Assembly (NCBI GenBank): GCA_016707205.1
Contig: JADJHZ010000003.1
Span: 186,001-250,000, forward strand
Source: Haliscomenobacter sp.
GTDB taxonomy: Bacteria > Bacteroidota > Bacteroidia > Chitinophagales > Saprospiraceae
Length of the DNA stretch: 64,000 nucleotides
Reading direction: 5' to 3'
Within the stretch, counting starts at the first letter, position 1. Each line of letters opens with the position of its first letter. Of the stretch, positions 38,601 to 49,032 are shown one piece after another. Both the position numbers and the translations under genes were made by a program. A model generated the notes under the pieces. It was not told where the DNA came from, did not search any database, and was given only the letters and a program-made list of their open reading frames with translations.

Positions 38601-41600
38601 CGCGCATCTGGATGAAGTCGGCCTTGATCGTACCGCCGTCCATGACGACCCTGGATTGTTGTCCGGGAACGGTAGATGATAGTTCGATCGACAAACAATT
38701 ATTCCCAATCACCTGGAAATACTCCCGGATTTCCTGTTGTTTCGACGCATCCAGCTGATACGATTTCCCGGGCGCGAAAATCAACGAATCGATCACGTAC
38801 TGCCCAACGATGATCCCGCTTTTCCGGAACTCCAGACGGTTGAACGAGCCGGCTCCCCGGAACGTTTCTACTTTGCTCGTTTGTTCCGTAGCAGAAAAAA
38901 GGACATTATGAAAGTGCAGCGGTTCCTGGGTATACAAACGGGCGGTGGGGTGCGTAAACTCAATGAACGACGAATCGGCCTGAAGTTCCAAGGCTATCGT
39001 ATACCGTCCAAGCGGTATTATACCCGTAGTCCCTACCGGTCAAGGTCCAGTAACTCCCGCCCAGGATCAGCCGGATGGGGTTGAGGTTGCTATAAGCCTC
39101 GTAACGTTCAGCATTTACCGCCTGGCTGTTGGAATTAAACGTGCCGTAAATGTGCTGCACGGAAAAGGCTACCAGAGAATCCAGCAACAGATAACTTCCC
39201 GAACATTTGATCGCAAAATAGGTAACTTGGCAATTGGCGCCGGTACGAATCGTCTGATCTTGCTCGGTGGAGCGGAGATAGAGGTAATAAAAATTGGAAT
39301 ATTCCATATTGGGATCCATGGCAAGGGACCCGAAAAGGTTAAAGAAGTTATTGGAAGAGAGCCGGGGCCTTCCGGTGACCCCATTCCAGATCATGTCATG
39401 GCAGTAAGCAGGTGCGCTGTTAATATCTACCTGCTGATTGGCGCTGTTAAAGGAATTGGCGTCAAAGAACACGTCGTCTACCGGAGTGGGCACGCACTCG
39501 CCGCCGGGGCCGCCGCTGGACAGCGACCAATGGGCTTCGTCGTGCCAGGAGCCCGACCCGCCAACCCAGTAAAGGGTTCTGCCGGGGTCCTGGCTAAAAA
39601 CCCAACCATCCGTATTGCCCAGATCCGTAGAATTTACTGCCGTCAGTTGCCCTGGGCCTATGCTGTGAATATCCTTCACCACGATCCGGGAAAGGGTATC
39701 CGGAAACGCCGCGCTCAGGTAGCCCGCATAATTGTCCATATTGCTGGAGAATTCGATCAAAGCGGAGCAACCATCAGGGGCGATGATCTTGTTCACCTCC
39801 AGGGTATCCCCTTCATGGATGATGTAATTGGTTCCCCGGACGACCTCCAGCACATTCACCCGGTTCCAATCCGTGAAAGCCCCGTAAGCCCGGAAGGTCA
39901 GGGTGTCAAAAATAGTTGGCTGGCCAATATAATGCGAATAAATACTCCCCGGATAGTTGAAAATAACCCGGTTATACGTCAGGGAAGGAACCCCACTTTT
40001 AACGATATCTGCATACCAAAAAAACTCAATAATCGAATGGCCGGCATCAAACTGGAAGTTTTCGGAAGCCGCCCTCCAGGTCAGGTGTTGGAAGTCCGCT
40101 GCGCGAACTTTAACATACGAATTTTCCAGTTTCAAATTGCGGGCAGAATTGGTCAGGGACTCAAACCTCCGGAGAGCAACCTGCTGGCTGTTGGTATTCA
40201 GGCTGCCCTGAAGCAGGAACAGGTCCCGGATCACCGACAGGCTATCCGTTAACAGCCAGCTACCGGCGCCGTTGAACGTCACGTCCTGGGCAAAGGTTTT
40301 TCCGGCGCTGGTGATGGTATTTCCCGCCTGGCTGCTTTCAAAATAGAGATCGCCTTCTACTTTAAACTGCATGCCCGGGACAAGCGTCAAGGAGCCAAAC
40401 ACGTGCAGGTTTTTTTCCAGCGACCCCAGGAATTCGGGGTTACCTGTTGCGCCGGTCCAGTTCATCGAGCGGCAGTAGGCGTTGTCCACATTGATCATCA
40501 CCATGGCGCCCGGACCGGGAAAGGAATTGGCATCAAAAATCACATCGTCGTTGGCGGTAGGGACGCAAGCCCCACCCGGTCCGCCGCTGCTTAGCGACCA
40601 ATGGGTGGGGTCGTTCCACATGCCGGTTCCCCCAACCCAGAATAAAGAGGCGTTAGCTTTTGGGTTGATGGTCCAGCCTGCATTGTTTCCCAGGTCGGCG
40701 CTGTTGTTGGCTACGAAGGAGGCCCCGCCGGTCCCGTGGATATCGCGCAGCGACATAAAATCGCCGGTGATGGTCCCGGATGCGGCGCGAAAAATGACCG
40801 GAGTCCCTGGCACGCTGCTGAATATCTGGATCGGCGCCGGGCAGGTTCCCGGCGCCGTCAGCCGGCTTAATTCGTAGGTTCTTCCTCCTTCCAGAATGAA
40901 GTTCTTGCCTGGCCCAAGGGATAGTTCACCAAATTTCATCGGCCCCCTTAGCTCGGTATCGTTGCGCATCTCCAGCTTTTCAAACCGAACGTCGACCACC
41001 AACGGGTTTTCGAGGTAAAGAAGGGACCGGCCCAGAGGGCTCGAAAAAAGCACCGTACCAAAAGCGATCGTCCCATATTCCCTGAGCCGAAGGGATCCTT
41101 TGGGCGAGGTGAACTCGAGGGTGGACATGGACGTGTTCCAGATCAGATTGAACAGATAAATATCTGCTACGGGTTCTTCAATATAGGACCCAGGGTAAAG
41201 TTCATACGGAACGCCGGTAACCGTAACGCGGGAAGTCCCCAGATCGACCTTCAGCGCCGTTCTGGGGTCGGCGCGCAGGATCTCGCACGTGATCGCCTGG
41301 CTACCCGAATTAAAGTCCCCTTCCTCCAGGAGCAGCAGGCTATCCACCCGGAATGGGGATGAAAGCGTCCAACCGCCTCCAGATCCGGAAAAGGAAGTAT
41401 TCCTCCGCAGGGTATGGCCTCCCAGGTCGATCGTTTTGCCGGGGGTCGTCGCTTGAAAAACCACATCTCCGAGGAAATCAAAGACCATGTTCGGGGAAAG
41501 CGTCAGGCTTCCGTACACATTGAGGGCATAACCCGCAGGGGCCGAAAACCGGGGATTGCCCGTCGCGCCGGTCCACGACATATCGCTACAGAAGATTACC

Positions 41601-41848
41601 TGATCGGTGACCGTAACCGTCTGGTTAGGGCCGCTGAACGAATTAGCGTCAAAGAACACCCGGTCGTTAGCCGTGGGAATCTGGTTGTGCTGGACGGTTC
41701 CACCGGAAGTAGTAACCCAATGGCTGATGTCCGACCAGTTTCCGGAACCGCCGATCCAATAATAATCCGCGCCGATGAGAGGGAAAGCGAAAAGGAAACA
41801 AAGAAAGGAGAGGGCAAAATACGGCCTGTTAAAGAAAGAAACCAGCAT
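35689..41848 (-). CDS. Large repeat-built surface protein with gliding-motility C-terminal domain, frameshifted
   Basis: About 2,050 residues once joined. A signal peptide is followed by three long modules, each opening with YYWIGGSGNWSDISHW-like sequence, then TANDRVFFDANSFSG and MSWTGATGNP (starts near 25, 405 and 790). Next come 12 Ig-like units of about 70 residues (LGADTTLCEG...YRWQDGS...GTYWVEV..NGC...DSV...PLP). A final CHU_C-type domain (YAPNAFSPNDDGVNDLF, FDRWGTQVF, YIYALLLRY, GEITLVR) serves T9SS export and attachment. One base is missing at about 38998-39003, where YNTAWT continues as YTIALELQADSS. Probable adhesin or matrix protein on the cell surface. Confidence 0.88.
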
Positions 41849-41899
41849 AATTCGGGTTTTTGGGAAAAGGGAAGATTTATTTTGAAAGCAAAATACAAG

Positions 41900-43375
41900 T
41901 TATTCTTTTACTTTTTTTCCGCGAAGCCAAGTTTTAAATGCAAACCACCGGGTCAGGAACCGGTTGAGCTTACCAATCCAAGGGGCGGGATTGAGGGAGG
42001 AATGGTCTTGGGTAGACGCATGGGAATGGTCGCTTACCAGCACCGACGAAGAAAAGTTGTACAACTCTTCAAACAGGCGGCGGACGTTTTTCTCCACCAC
42101 CCCACGGAACGGGATCCGGGCCATGAGGCCGTACATGGCGGCATTGCCGGTGGAAACGGCGCGCGGATTGTTTCGGGCAAAAAGGAGCGCCTCTTTCAGA
42201 TCCGCTACATATTGGTCCAGAACGGGAATATTGTACCGCATCAGGGTCAAGTGCAGGCAGTTGGGGGATTGCTGGCGGTCGACAACCCAGCCGCGGGCTT
42301 CCAGCTGGTCAGCCACCACGAAAATATCGGGTTGGTTGTGGCGGGTAGTGAACGCTACGATATTCATCACCGGATCGCCGATAATTTCCAGGTCTTCAAT
42401 GTCCGCCAAAGCGGTTTTGAGGCGCTGTACGCCTTCCATGATTTCCCCAGCTACGCGCAGGTATCCTTCCTGTCCGAGCGACATAAGCGCCGCCCACGCT
42501 GCGGAGACGGCGCCGCCGGGACGAGTGCCCAGCAAGGTCGTCGAGGCGTAGATACCGCCGGGCCAGTCGGTCGCCACATAAAACTGATATTTGAGGTATT
42601 CCGGTTCGCGATAAAGAACCAGAGAAGCGCCTTTGGCGGCATAGCCGAACTTATGTAAGTCGGCCGACATAGACGTCACCCCGTTCACCCGGAAATCCCA
42701 GGGAGGAAGGGAATGGCCTGATTGCTCTACCCAGGGCAGCATAAAGCCGCCGATGCAGGCATCGACATGCATGGGCAAGCCCCGGCGGAGGGCGATGTCC
42801 GCTATGGCTTCAATCGGATCGAGCAATCCGTGCGGATAAGAAGGCGAAGACGCGGCAAGGAGGATGGTATTGGCGTTGATCAGCCGTTCCATTTGTCCGG
42901 GGCCGGCCCGAAAATCCTGGGCCAGCGGCGCTTTCCTCAGTTTGATTCCCAGGAGATGGCAGGCTTTGTCGAAGGCCGGATGAATAGAGGCCGGCGCTAC
43001 CATTTCCGGCGCTTTGATCCGGGGGTAAAGCGCCCTGGCCCGCTGCCGGTAGGCATAAACGGCCAGGAAAATGCTTTCCGTGCCGCCCGAAGTCATGGTG
43101 CCCGTCGAGTTCTCATCGCCATGCAGCAGGCTAACTCCCATCCGAATGAGTTCTTCCTCCATTTTCCGCAGCCCCTTGAACGCAAAAGGGTTGAGGAAAT
43201 TTTCGGAAAGGTAGGCGCCGTAGGCTTCTTTGATCAGTTGGAGGTGGTCTTCGTCGATGTAATAGACCATACTCCAGGTTCTGCCCTCCTTCCAGGAGAC
43301 ATCCCCTTCCTGCAATTCCCGTATCCTCTGCAAAACCTCCTCTTTCCCTTCGCCTTTTACCGGAATCTGAAGCAT
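41900..43375 (-). CDS. PLP-dependent lyase, sphingosine-1-phosphate lyase-like
   Basis: 491 residues, group II decarboxylase fold. GTMTSGGTESIFLAVYAYR, HPAFDKACHLLG, VDACIGGFMLPW and the PLP lysine in SADLHKFGYAAKGASLVLYR, followed by YASTTLLGTRPGG, closely follow the sphingosine-1-phosphate lyase pattern rather than glutamate decarboxylase. The enzyme would cleave phosphorylated sphingoid bases to a fatty aldehyde and phosphoethanolamine. Many Bacteroidota make sphingolipids, so a self-turnover role is possible. The N-terminal membrane helix of the eukaryotic enzyme is absent. Confidence 0.8.
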   Translation of the reverse strand: MLQIPVKGEGKEEVLQRIRELQEGDVSWKEGRTWSMVYYIDEDHLQLIKEAYGAYLSENFLNPFAFKGLRKMEEELIRMGVSLLHGDENSTGTMTSGGTESIFLAVYAYRQRARALYPRIKAPEMVAPASIHPAFDKACHLLGIKLRKAPLAQDFRAGPGQMERLINANTILLAASSPSYPHGLLDPIEAIADIALRRGLPMHVDACIGGFMLPWVEQSGHSLPPWDFRVNGVTSMSADLHKFGYAAKGASLVLYREPEYLKYQFYVATDWPGGIYASTTLLGTRPGGAVSAAWAALMSLGQEGYLRVAGEIMEGVQRLKTALADIEDLEIIGDPVMNIVAFTTRHNQPDIFVVADQLEARGWVVDRQQSPNCLHLTLMRYNIPVLDQYVADLKEALLFARNNPRAVSTGNAAMYGLMARIPFRGVVEKNVRRLFEELYNFSSSVLVSDHSHASTQDHSSLNPAPWIGKLNRFLTRWFAFKTWLRGKKVKE

Positions 43376-43461
43376 ACCCCTTTCGTTTAGTGGCTTTCAA
43401 TACCGAAAGAAACGGAATTTTTTCGGGAAATGAACGGACGCTCCCCGGAAAACGAGGCGCC

Positions 43462-44418
43462 TTAAAACTTGATCTCCTTGAGTTCTCCCTGTGGCGTAAC
43501 GAGGAAATAGGATTTGGACTGCGGAGCAGGCAGCCGCGGCAGGGTAAACCGCACGATCAGGTTGAAGGAGTACTGGATCACCGGTTCGAGCACCTGGGGG
43601 TTAATCACGAGGTCGTAGTCGTTGGTCGGCACCGCGTTGTAAAACCGGGAGAACGGCTTTTCCGCCGGGGTCAGCACGCCGCCTTTTTCCTGGGCGTCGA
43701 GCGCCTGGCCGCTATACGCCTGATAGCTTTCGTAACGGTTGCCGGGAAAAGCCACCCAGGCATTCTCGGCGGTGACGGTCACAGCGCTGTCGAGGGAAAA
43801 CCCGGCGGCCGCATACGCTTTTTTGATCTGGCCCAGGTATTCGAAGCACTTGACGCGAAGTTCGGCGTACGCTTCGGTAGGCTGCTCGTCGAAATAATCG
43901 ACCTTGACGAGGTCGTAGACCTCCTGCCGGGCAGCCACGGTAACGATTTTGTCTAGTTGAGACGGCTCGGTATAGCGCACGTGGAGGTTTTTCTGCAGTT
44001 CAAACCCTTTCGGGATTTCCGTAAACGTCTTTTTGCTGAACAGTTTTTTGCTGACGTCCAGTTCGTACTTGGGCAGGAAGTTCACCATGTCGACGACGAT
44101 ATCTCCAGCCGGAATCCCCAGGGCCTGGATATCGCGCGCCAGCGGTTCGATGCGGTTGTTGAGCAGGGTATTCGCCTCCTCGGCCGTGCGGCCCAGCTGG
44201 ATGACGCTGAAAATAGCCACATACGCATCCGCCTTTTTGTTGTACAAGCCGTTGATACGCCACTCCAGGGTATTGTCGTCTACAATCTTGGCGGTTTTGG
44301 GCACCGAAAGGTAGCGGGTATTCTGGCTCGGGTCGAAATTGGAGTATTGCACGTAGTTGCCGGCTTGCTGGGCAGCGGCGAATAAGGGAAGCAGGCAGAA
44401 AAGGAGAGTCCGGGTCAT
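43462..44418 (-). CDS. Secreted SIMPL-domain (DUF541-like) protein
   Basis: About 318 residues from ATG 44418 with a signal peptide (MTRTLLFCLLPLFAAA). GRTAEEANTLLNNRIEPLARDI and ALGIPAGDIVVDMVNFLPKY resemble the SIMPL/DUF541 pattern, in which two copies of a beta-alpha-beta fold are joined; DLVKVDYFDEQPTEAYAELR starts the second half. Function of the family is unclear; it is periplasmic. Upstream in-frame codons from 44505 lack a start context and precede the signal peptide. Confidence 0.65.
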   Translation of the reverse strand: MTRTLLFCLLPLFAAAQQAGNYVQYSNFDPSQNTRYLSVPKTAKIVDDNTLEWRINGLYNKKADAYVAIFSVIQLGRTAEEANTLLNNRIEPLARDIQALGIPAGDIVVDMVNFLPKYELDVSKKLFSKKTFTEIPKGFELQKNLHVRYTEPSQLDKIVTVAARQEVYDLVKVDYFDEQPTEAYAELRVKCFEYLGQIKKAYAAAGFSLDSAVTVTAENAWVAFPGNRYESYQAYSGQALDAQEKGGVLTPAEKPFSRFYNAVPTNDYDLVINPQVLEPVIQYSFNLIVRFTLPRLPAPQSKSYFLVTPQGELKEIKF

Positions 44419-44493
44419 AGCGGTGGTTTTCTTTTCAACGCAAAGAGGGGTTGGGATTATTGTTGGGAGGATAAAAAAGGCGGGCAACCCCTT

Positions 44494-44628
44494 CGGATTG
44501 AACATCCGGGCTACATCATGTGCATCCTTTCATCATGCTAATCCTGGTTCAGACAAAGTGGCAATGCCCCCCAGGGCAGTAAATACGCGCAATCTGAAGA
44601 TTGAATGGAAGCGTAGACTGAAGTCTAA
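44494..44628. repeat. Group of small perfect palindromes
   Basis: CGGAT-TGAAC-ATCCG (44494-44508, followed by GCTACAT as at 2430), CAATCT-GA-AGATTG (44591-44604) and TAGACT-GA-AGTCTA (44615-44628). Arms differ, centres are alike. Confidence 0.6.
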
Positions 44629-44661
44629 CCACAACAGGGGTCTACGCACAACAGGGAACAT

Positions 44662-44695
44662 AAAAAAAGCCCCCGTCAGCTTCGCTGACGGGGGC
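44662..44695 (-). terminator. Rho-independent terminator of tRNA-Lys
   Basis: A perfect 12-bp stem GCCCCCGTCAGC / GCTGACGGGGGC with a 3-nt loop is followed on the minus strand by seven T, directly behind the tRNA 3' end. Confidence 0.92.
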
Positions 44696-44696
44696 T

Positions 44697-44773
44697 TGGT
44701 GATTCCGCTGGGATTCGAACCCAGGACCCCTTGATTAAAAGTCAAGTGCTCTAGCCGACTGAGCTACGGAATC
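44697..44773 (-). tRNA. tRNA-Lys (anticodon TTT)
   Basis: 77 nt with CCA encoded. The acceptor stem GATTCCG/CGGAATC is perfect. The D arm has AGCTCAGTCGG, the anticodon stem CTTGA/TCAAG encloses CTTTTAA (anticodon TTT), and the T arm has GGTTCGAATCC. Confidence 0.97.
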
Positions 44774-45070
44774 AGGTGCTTTTGGGAGGGAAGGGTTACC
44801 TGCCGTCAAAAGCGATGCAAATATAAGGCCTTTTCACAAAACCGCAAGAAAGAATCCCACTTTTTAAACAAGAAAAAATTCCTTCCCCAAACGCCTAAAC
44901 CCCCAAACGCCCAACCACCCAAAGCCTAATATCAGATTAACCCAGCGCCATGGATAAAGCCCGCCGCCCAAGCGACGGAAAATCTGTAGGTTATATTTTT
45001 CAGAACAAAAAGGCGTCTATTCCGGTTTATAGACAGAAACCTATTTCCTGGGCATTGAAATCGGAGTGGC
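44774..45070. other. Divergent spacer tRNA-Lys / Crp regulator
   Basis: Holds the tRNA promoter and a short octamer-like array (about 44884-44925, AAACGCCT / AAACCCCC units). The regulator's own promoter is not clear. Confidence 0.5.
44818..44848 (-). promoter_or_regulatory. Probable promoter of tRNA-Lys
   Basis: CTTG (44848-44845), 19 bp, TATATTTG (44825-44818): near-consensus Bacteroidota promoter, about 45 bp upstream of the tRNA. Confidence 0.7.
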
Positions 45071-45757
45071 ATGCGAATTCAGGAAAAACCTGCTATTGAC
45101 CAAATAAACCAGATCCCGTTATTCCGGGGCTTAGCGCCAGAAGAAACGCAACTTCTCGAAAACCTGGCGGAAATCCGGCAGGTTAGCCGGGGCGAATACA
45201 TTTTCGAGCAAGGCTCGCCTTCAGACCGTTTGTATTATCTCCGGCAGGGGTTGGTCAAAGTGGGGGTCTTGTCGGAAGATTCCCGGGAAGTGATTAAATA
45301 CTTTCTAAGCCCGGGCGCTTTTTTTGGGGAGTCCGGGCTCTTAGGCGAGCCTGTTCATCCAAATTTTGCCCTCGCAATCAGCCAGGAGGCTCATGTTGTC
45401 TGTTTTCCTCAAAAGGCGGTCATGCAGCTCATTCAGCAGAACGCGCCATTCATGTCGGCGTTTATGAATTGGCTCGGCAACCGCCTGCACCAAACGGAAA
45501 AACGGCTGGAAGGAATGTTTCTCAAAGACGCCCGGGAGCGCATCATTGATTTTCTAAGGGATTCAGCCCAAAAGCAAGGCGAAAAGATCGGCTTTGAAAC
45601 CTTGATCCGGCATAGCCTTACCCAGCAGGATATCGCCAACTTTACAGGGACGTCCCGCCAGACCGTGACCTCGGTGTTAAACGAACTGCGCAAGGCCAAC
45701 CTGATTTATTTTACCCGCCGCAGCATCCTTATCCGGGATCTGGCAAACCTGGCCTGA
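45071..45757 (+). CDS. Crp/Fnr-family transcriptional regulator
   Basis: 228 residues. The N-terminal cyclic-nucleotide-binding-like beta roll (about 15-130: GEYIFEQGSPSDRLYYLRQGLVKV, FFGESGLLGE) is followed by a long dimer helix and a C-terminal winged helix (SLTQQDIANFTGTSRQTVTSVLNELRK; recognition helix SRQTVTSV). The Arg-Ser pair that binds cAMP in Crp is not evident, so the ligand may differ. No Cys cluster for an iron-sulfur centre is present, so it is not a classical Fnr. It converges with the STAS gene. Confidence 0.92.
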   Translation: MRIQEKPAIDQINQIPLFRGLAPEETQLLENLAEIRQVSRGEYIFEQGSPSDRLYYLRQGLVKVGVLSEDSREVIKYFLSPGAFFGESGLLGEPVHPNFALAISQEAHVVCFPQKAVMQLIQQNAPFMSAFMNWLGNRLHQTEKRLEGMFLKDARERIIDFLRDSAQKQGEKIGFETLIRHSLTQQDIANFTGTSRQTVTSVLNELRKANLIYFTRRSILIRDLANLA

Positions 45758-45771
45758 CGTTCCGGCAGCAA

Positions 45772-46164
45772 TCAGCCCAAGTCTTCCTCGGCTTTATCTA
45801 TCCCAAGTTCCCGTTCTACCTCTTCCATGAAGATGTAATCAATGGCCTCATCCAGCGTGGGGATGATCGTAAGAACCGTATCCAGGCGGGAAATCTCGAT
45901 CAGTTTTTTGACGGAAGGGTATTCAATCCCTGTCAGCACAAAGGAACCCAAGTCTTTCCAGATGCGGTCGGCAGTCAGAATGGCGCTTAATCCCGACGAA
46001 TCGACATACTGCACGGCAGAAAGGTCGACGATCAGGTTGTTTATTCCTTCGTTAAAAAGGATGACAAATTCCGATTTGAGATCTGGAGCGACCAGCGAGT
46101 TGAGGTTTTCCTCCTGCACGCTAAACACGGTATACCGCTCTTGTTTGTCCACTGCGTATTTCAT
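45772..46164 (-). CDS. STAS-domain protein (anti-sigma factor antagonist type)
   Basis: 130 residues. VAPDLKSEFVILFNEGINNLIVDLSAVQYVDSSGLSAILTADR is the STAS core; the phosphorylatable Ser is in DSSGLSA, as in SpoIIAA/RsbV. An acidic C-terminal tail (about residues 105-130) is longer than in RsbV. Such proteins switch anti-sigma factors or sit in partner-switching modules, but no anti-sigma kinase is nearby. A likely -7 element TAGATTTG lies at 46234-46227. Confidence 0.85.
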   Translation of the reverse strand: MKYAVDKQERYTVFSVQEENLNSLVAPDLKSEFVILFNEGINNLIVDLSAVQYVDSSGLSAILTADRIWKDLGSFVLTGIEYPSVKKLIEISRLDTVLTIIPTLDEAIDYIFMEEVERELGIDKAEEDLG

Positions 46165-46463
46165 AATCTTTTGATTAGTTGGACCCGGCTTTTGAAGAAG
46201 ACGCCGCCCTGAAAGCGCAAAAATATCAAATCTATGGATGTAAATCTAAAAAACCCTGGCAAGGTTATTGCTATTATGTAAAAATATAATCCCTGAGGAA
46301 CCTTGCCCCGCAGATCCGCATTATCTTGGTTTAGATTTTGCAGGGCATTTGAAGGGGAAAAGTGCCCTGCCATGAAACTTAGCAGGAATTTTGTTTGTAT
46401 TGTAACCTAAACTCCGTTATTATTGTTAGGCATAGCATAACCACGAACCAGAAAGGAGTACGT
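46165..46463. other. Divergent spacer STAS / clpC with inverted repeat
   Basis: GGCAAGGTT (46258-46266) and AACCTTGCC (46299-46307) form a perfect 9-bp inverted repeat with a 32-bp spacer. AGAAAGGAGT at 46450-46459 is an unusually good Shine-Dalgarno for the clpC ATG at 46464. Confidence 0.5.
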
Positions 46464-49010
46464 ATGAACAATAGACGATTTTCACCAAAAGTCAAGCAGG
46501 TCATCGCCAAAAGCCGGGAAGAAGCCGTCCGGTTAGGCCACGATTTCATCGGCACCGAGCACCTGATGCTCGGCATTGTCGCAGAGAAGGAAAGCCTGGC
46601 CGTCAAGGTGCTCGAATCCCTGGATGTCGACTCGGCCGAGCTGCGCCAATTGCTGGAGGAATCGGTGCAAAAGATCCCGGCAGTCGCCACAAGCCTGAAT
46701 GTGGGTACCCTTCCACTGAATAAACAAGCCGAAAAGGTGCTCAAAGTAACTTTCCTGGAAGCTAAAATGCTGAAGAGCGAGGAAATAAGCCCCGAGCACC
46801 TCTTGCTTTCTATTCTGAAGCACAGGGAAAACCCCGCTTCCAAGATCCTGCATCAGTTCGATATCGACTACGATATTTTCAAAGCGGAACTGGAGTACGT
46901 GCGGCAGGAACAGGATTTTTCGTCCATTGAACCCTTCAATCAGGCGCCTTCCGATTCGGAAGACCCCTACGAGGAAGACGAACAGTCCAGAGGATTCCAA
47001 CAGCGCAAATCGAACACCAAGTCGCGCACGCCGGTGCTGGACAACTTCGGAAGAGATATTACCAAGCTCGCCGAAGAAGGCCGCCTGGACCCGATCATCG
47101 GGCGGGAAAACGAAATCGAACGCGTTTCCCAGATTCTGAGCCGCCGCAAGAAGAACAACCCAATCCTGATCGGAGAACCTGGCGTCGGAAAAACCGCGAT
47201 CGTCGAAGGCTTAGCCCTGCGGATCATGCAGCGCAAGGTGTCCCGCACCCTGTTCAATAAGCGCATCGTGATGCTCGACCTCGCCGCCCTCGTAGCCGGC
47301 ACCAAGTACCGCGGGCAGTTTGAAGAACGCATGAAAGCGATCATGAACGAGCTGGAGAAATCCCGCGACGTGATCCTGTTTATCGACGAGATCCACACCA
47401 TCGTCGGCGCCGGCGGCGCGACCGGCTCCCTGGATGCGTCCAATATCTTCAAACCGGCCCTGGCCCGGGGCGAACTTCAGTGCATCGGCGCTTCTACGCT
47501 CGACGAATACCGCCAGCATATTGAGAAAGACGGCGCCCTCGACCGCCGCTTCCAAAAAGTAATGGTAGACCCGCCTTCTGCCGAAGAAGCAATCAATATC
47601 CTGCACAACATCAAGAGCAAATACGAGGAGTTCCACAACGTGACGTATTCCGACGACGCGATCAAGGCCTGCGTCAAGCTCAGCGACCGGTACGTCACCG
47701 ACCGCTTTCTCCCCGATAAAGCCATCGACGTGCTGGACGAAGTGGGCGCCCGGGTGCACCTCAAAAACATCCACGTTCCCAAGCATATCGAAGAGCTCGA
47801 AAAGCAGATCGAAGACCTGAAGGAACTCAAAAACCAGGCAGTGAAGAGCCAGCAATATGAAAAAGCGGCCGATCTGCGGGACCGCGAAAGCAAGCTGCTG
47901 CGCCAACTGGAGTTTGCTAAGTCCCAATGGGAAGAGGAATCCAAAACCAAACGCTATCCCGTAGGGGAAGATGACATCGCCGAGGTGGTGTCCATGATGA
48001 CCGGCATTCCGGTCAAACGCGTCGCTCAAAGCGAAAGCAAGAAGCTGATCGGAATGGAGAAAGATCTCCAGGACGTGATCATCGGTCAAAATGAAGCGAT
48101 CCAGAAGATCACCAAAGCGATCCTGCGCAACCGGGTGGGGCTGAAAGACCCTACCAAACCCATCGGGTCCTTTATTTTCCTCGGGCCGACCGGCGTCGGA
48201 AAAACCGAGTTGGCCAAAGCCCTGGCCCGCTATCTGTTCGACTCCGACGACGCCCTTGTGCGCATCGATATGAGCGAGTACATGGAAAAATTTTCCGTCA
48301 GCCGCCTGATCGGCGCGCCTCCAGGATACGTTGGCTATGAGGAAGGCGGACAACTCACCGAGAAAGTGCGCCGCAAGCCTTATTCTGTGGTTCTGTTGGA
48401 TGAGATCGAGAAAGCCCATCCCGACGTCTACAACATCCTTCTTCAGGTACTCGACGACGGACAGCTTACGGACGGTTTGGGAAGAAAGGTGGACTTCAAG
48501 AACACCCTCGTCATCATGACGTCCAACATCGGCGTACGCCAGCTGAAAGATTTCGGGCAAGGCGTGGGCTTTGCCACCAAGGCCCGGCAGGAGCAAGCCG
48601 ACGACTTTTCCCGTTCGGTCATCCAGAACGCGCTCAAACGCACCTTCGCCCCGGAATTCCTCAACCGGATCGACGACGTGGTCATTTTCAACCAGCTTGG
48701 CCAGGAAGAGATCTTCCGCATCATCGATATCACCCTCAAAGACCTGCGCAAGCGCCTGGAGGGGATGAATTATACGCTATTGCTGTCGCAGGAAGCCAAA
48801 CGCTTTGTAGCAGACAAAGGGTACGACCCGCAATTCGGTGCGCGGCCTTTGCATCGGGCGATCCAGAAATATTTGGAAGACCCCCTTGCCGAATTTATCC
48901 TCAACGAAAATCCTGCCGACGGCAGTGCCCTGGAAGCCGTTATGGCCGACGAAGGGGAAGGATTGCGCATTACCCTTGTAAAAGAAGTCAACACAGACGT
49001 GCAAGAATAA
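46464..49010 (+). CDS. clpC: ATP-dependent Clp protease ATP-binding subunit ClpC
   Basis: 849 residues from ATG 46464. The Clp_N repeats (about 1-145; FSPKVKQVIAKSREEAVRLG, GTEHLMLGI) precede AAA-1 with GEPGVGKTAIVEGLA and FIDEIHTIVGAGGA, a UVR middle region (QQYEKAADLRDRESKLL), and AAA-2 with GPTGVGKTELAKALA and VVLLDEIEKAHPDV. The UVR motif and short middle region mark ClpC rather than ClpB. It unfolds proteins for ClpP and needs adaptors. The upstream codons from 46395 are excluded by the strong SD at 46450-46459. Confidence 0.95.
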   Translation: MNNRRFSPKVKQVIAKSREEAVRLGHDFIGTEHLMLGIVAEKESLAVKVLESLDVDSAELRQLLEESVQKIPAVATSLNVGTLPLNKQAEKVLKVTFLEAKMLKSEEISPEHLLLSILKHRENPASKILHQFDIDYDIFKAELEYVRQEQDFSSIEPFNQAPSDSEDPYEEDEQSRGFQQRKSNTKSRTPVLDNFGRDITKLAEEGRLDPIIGRENEIERVSQILSRRKKNNPILIGEPGVGKTAIVEGLALRIMQRKVSRTLFNKRIVMLDLAALVAGTKYRGQFEERMKAIMNELEKSRDVILFIDEIHTIVGAGGATGSLDASNIFKPALARGELQCIGASTLDEYRQHIEKDGALDRRFQKVMVDPPSAEEAINILHNIKSKYEEFHNVTYSDDAIKACVKLSDRYVTDRFLPDKAIDVLDEVGARVHLKNIHVPKHIEELEKQIEDLKELKNQAVKSQQYEKAADLRDRESKLLRQLEFAKSQWEEESKTKRYPVGEDDIAEVVSMMTGIPVKRVAQSESKKLIGMEKDLQDVIIGQNEAIQKITKAILRNRVGLKDPTKPIGSFIFLGPTGVGKTELAKALARYLFDSDDALVRIDMSEYMEKFSVSRLIGAPPGYVGYEEGGQLTEKVRRKPYSVVLLDEIEKAHPDVYNILLQVLDDGQLTDGLGRKVDFKNTLVIMTSNIGVRQLKDFGQGVGFATKARQEQADDFSRSVIQNALKRTFAPEFLNRIDDVVIFNQLGQEEIFRIIDITLKDLRKRLEGMNYTLLLSQEAKRFVADKGYDPQFGARPLHRAIQKYLEDPLAEFILNENPADGSALEAVMADEGEGLRITLVKEVNTDVQE

Positions 49011-49032
49011 AAATTCTTCGTATTTTTGTTTC

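Noticed and set aside
47211..48596. Long minus strand open frame (461 codons) within clpC
   Set aside because: Shadow of a highly conserved gene in GC-rich DNA.
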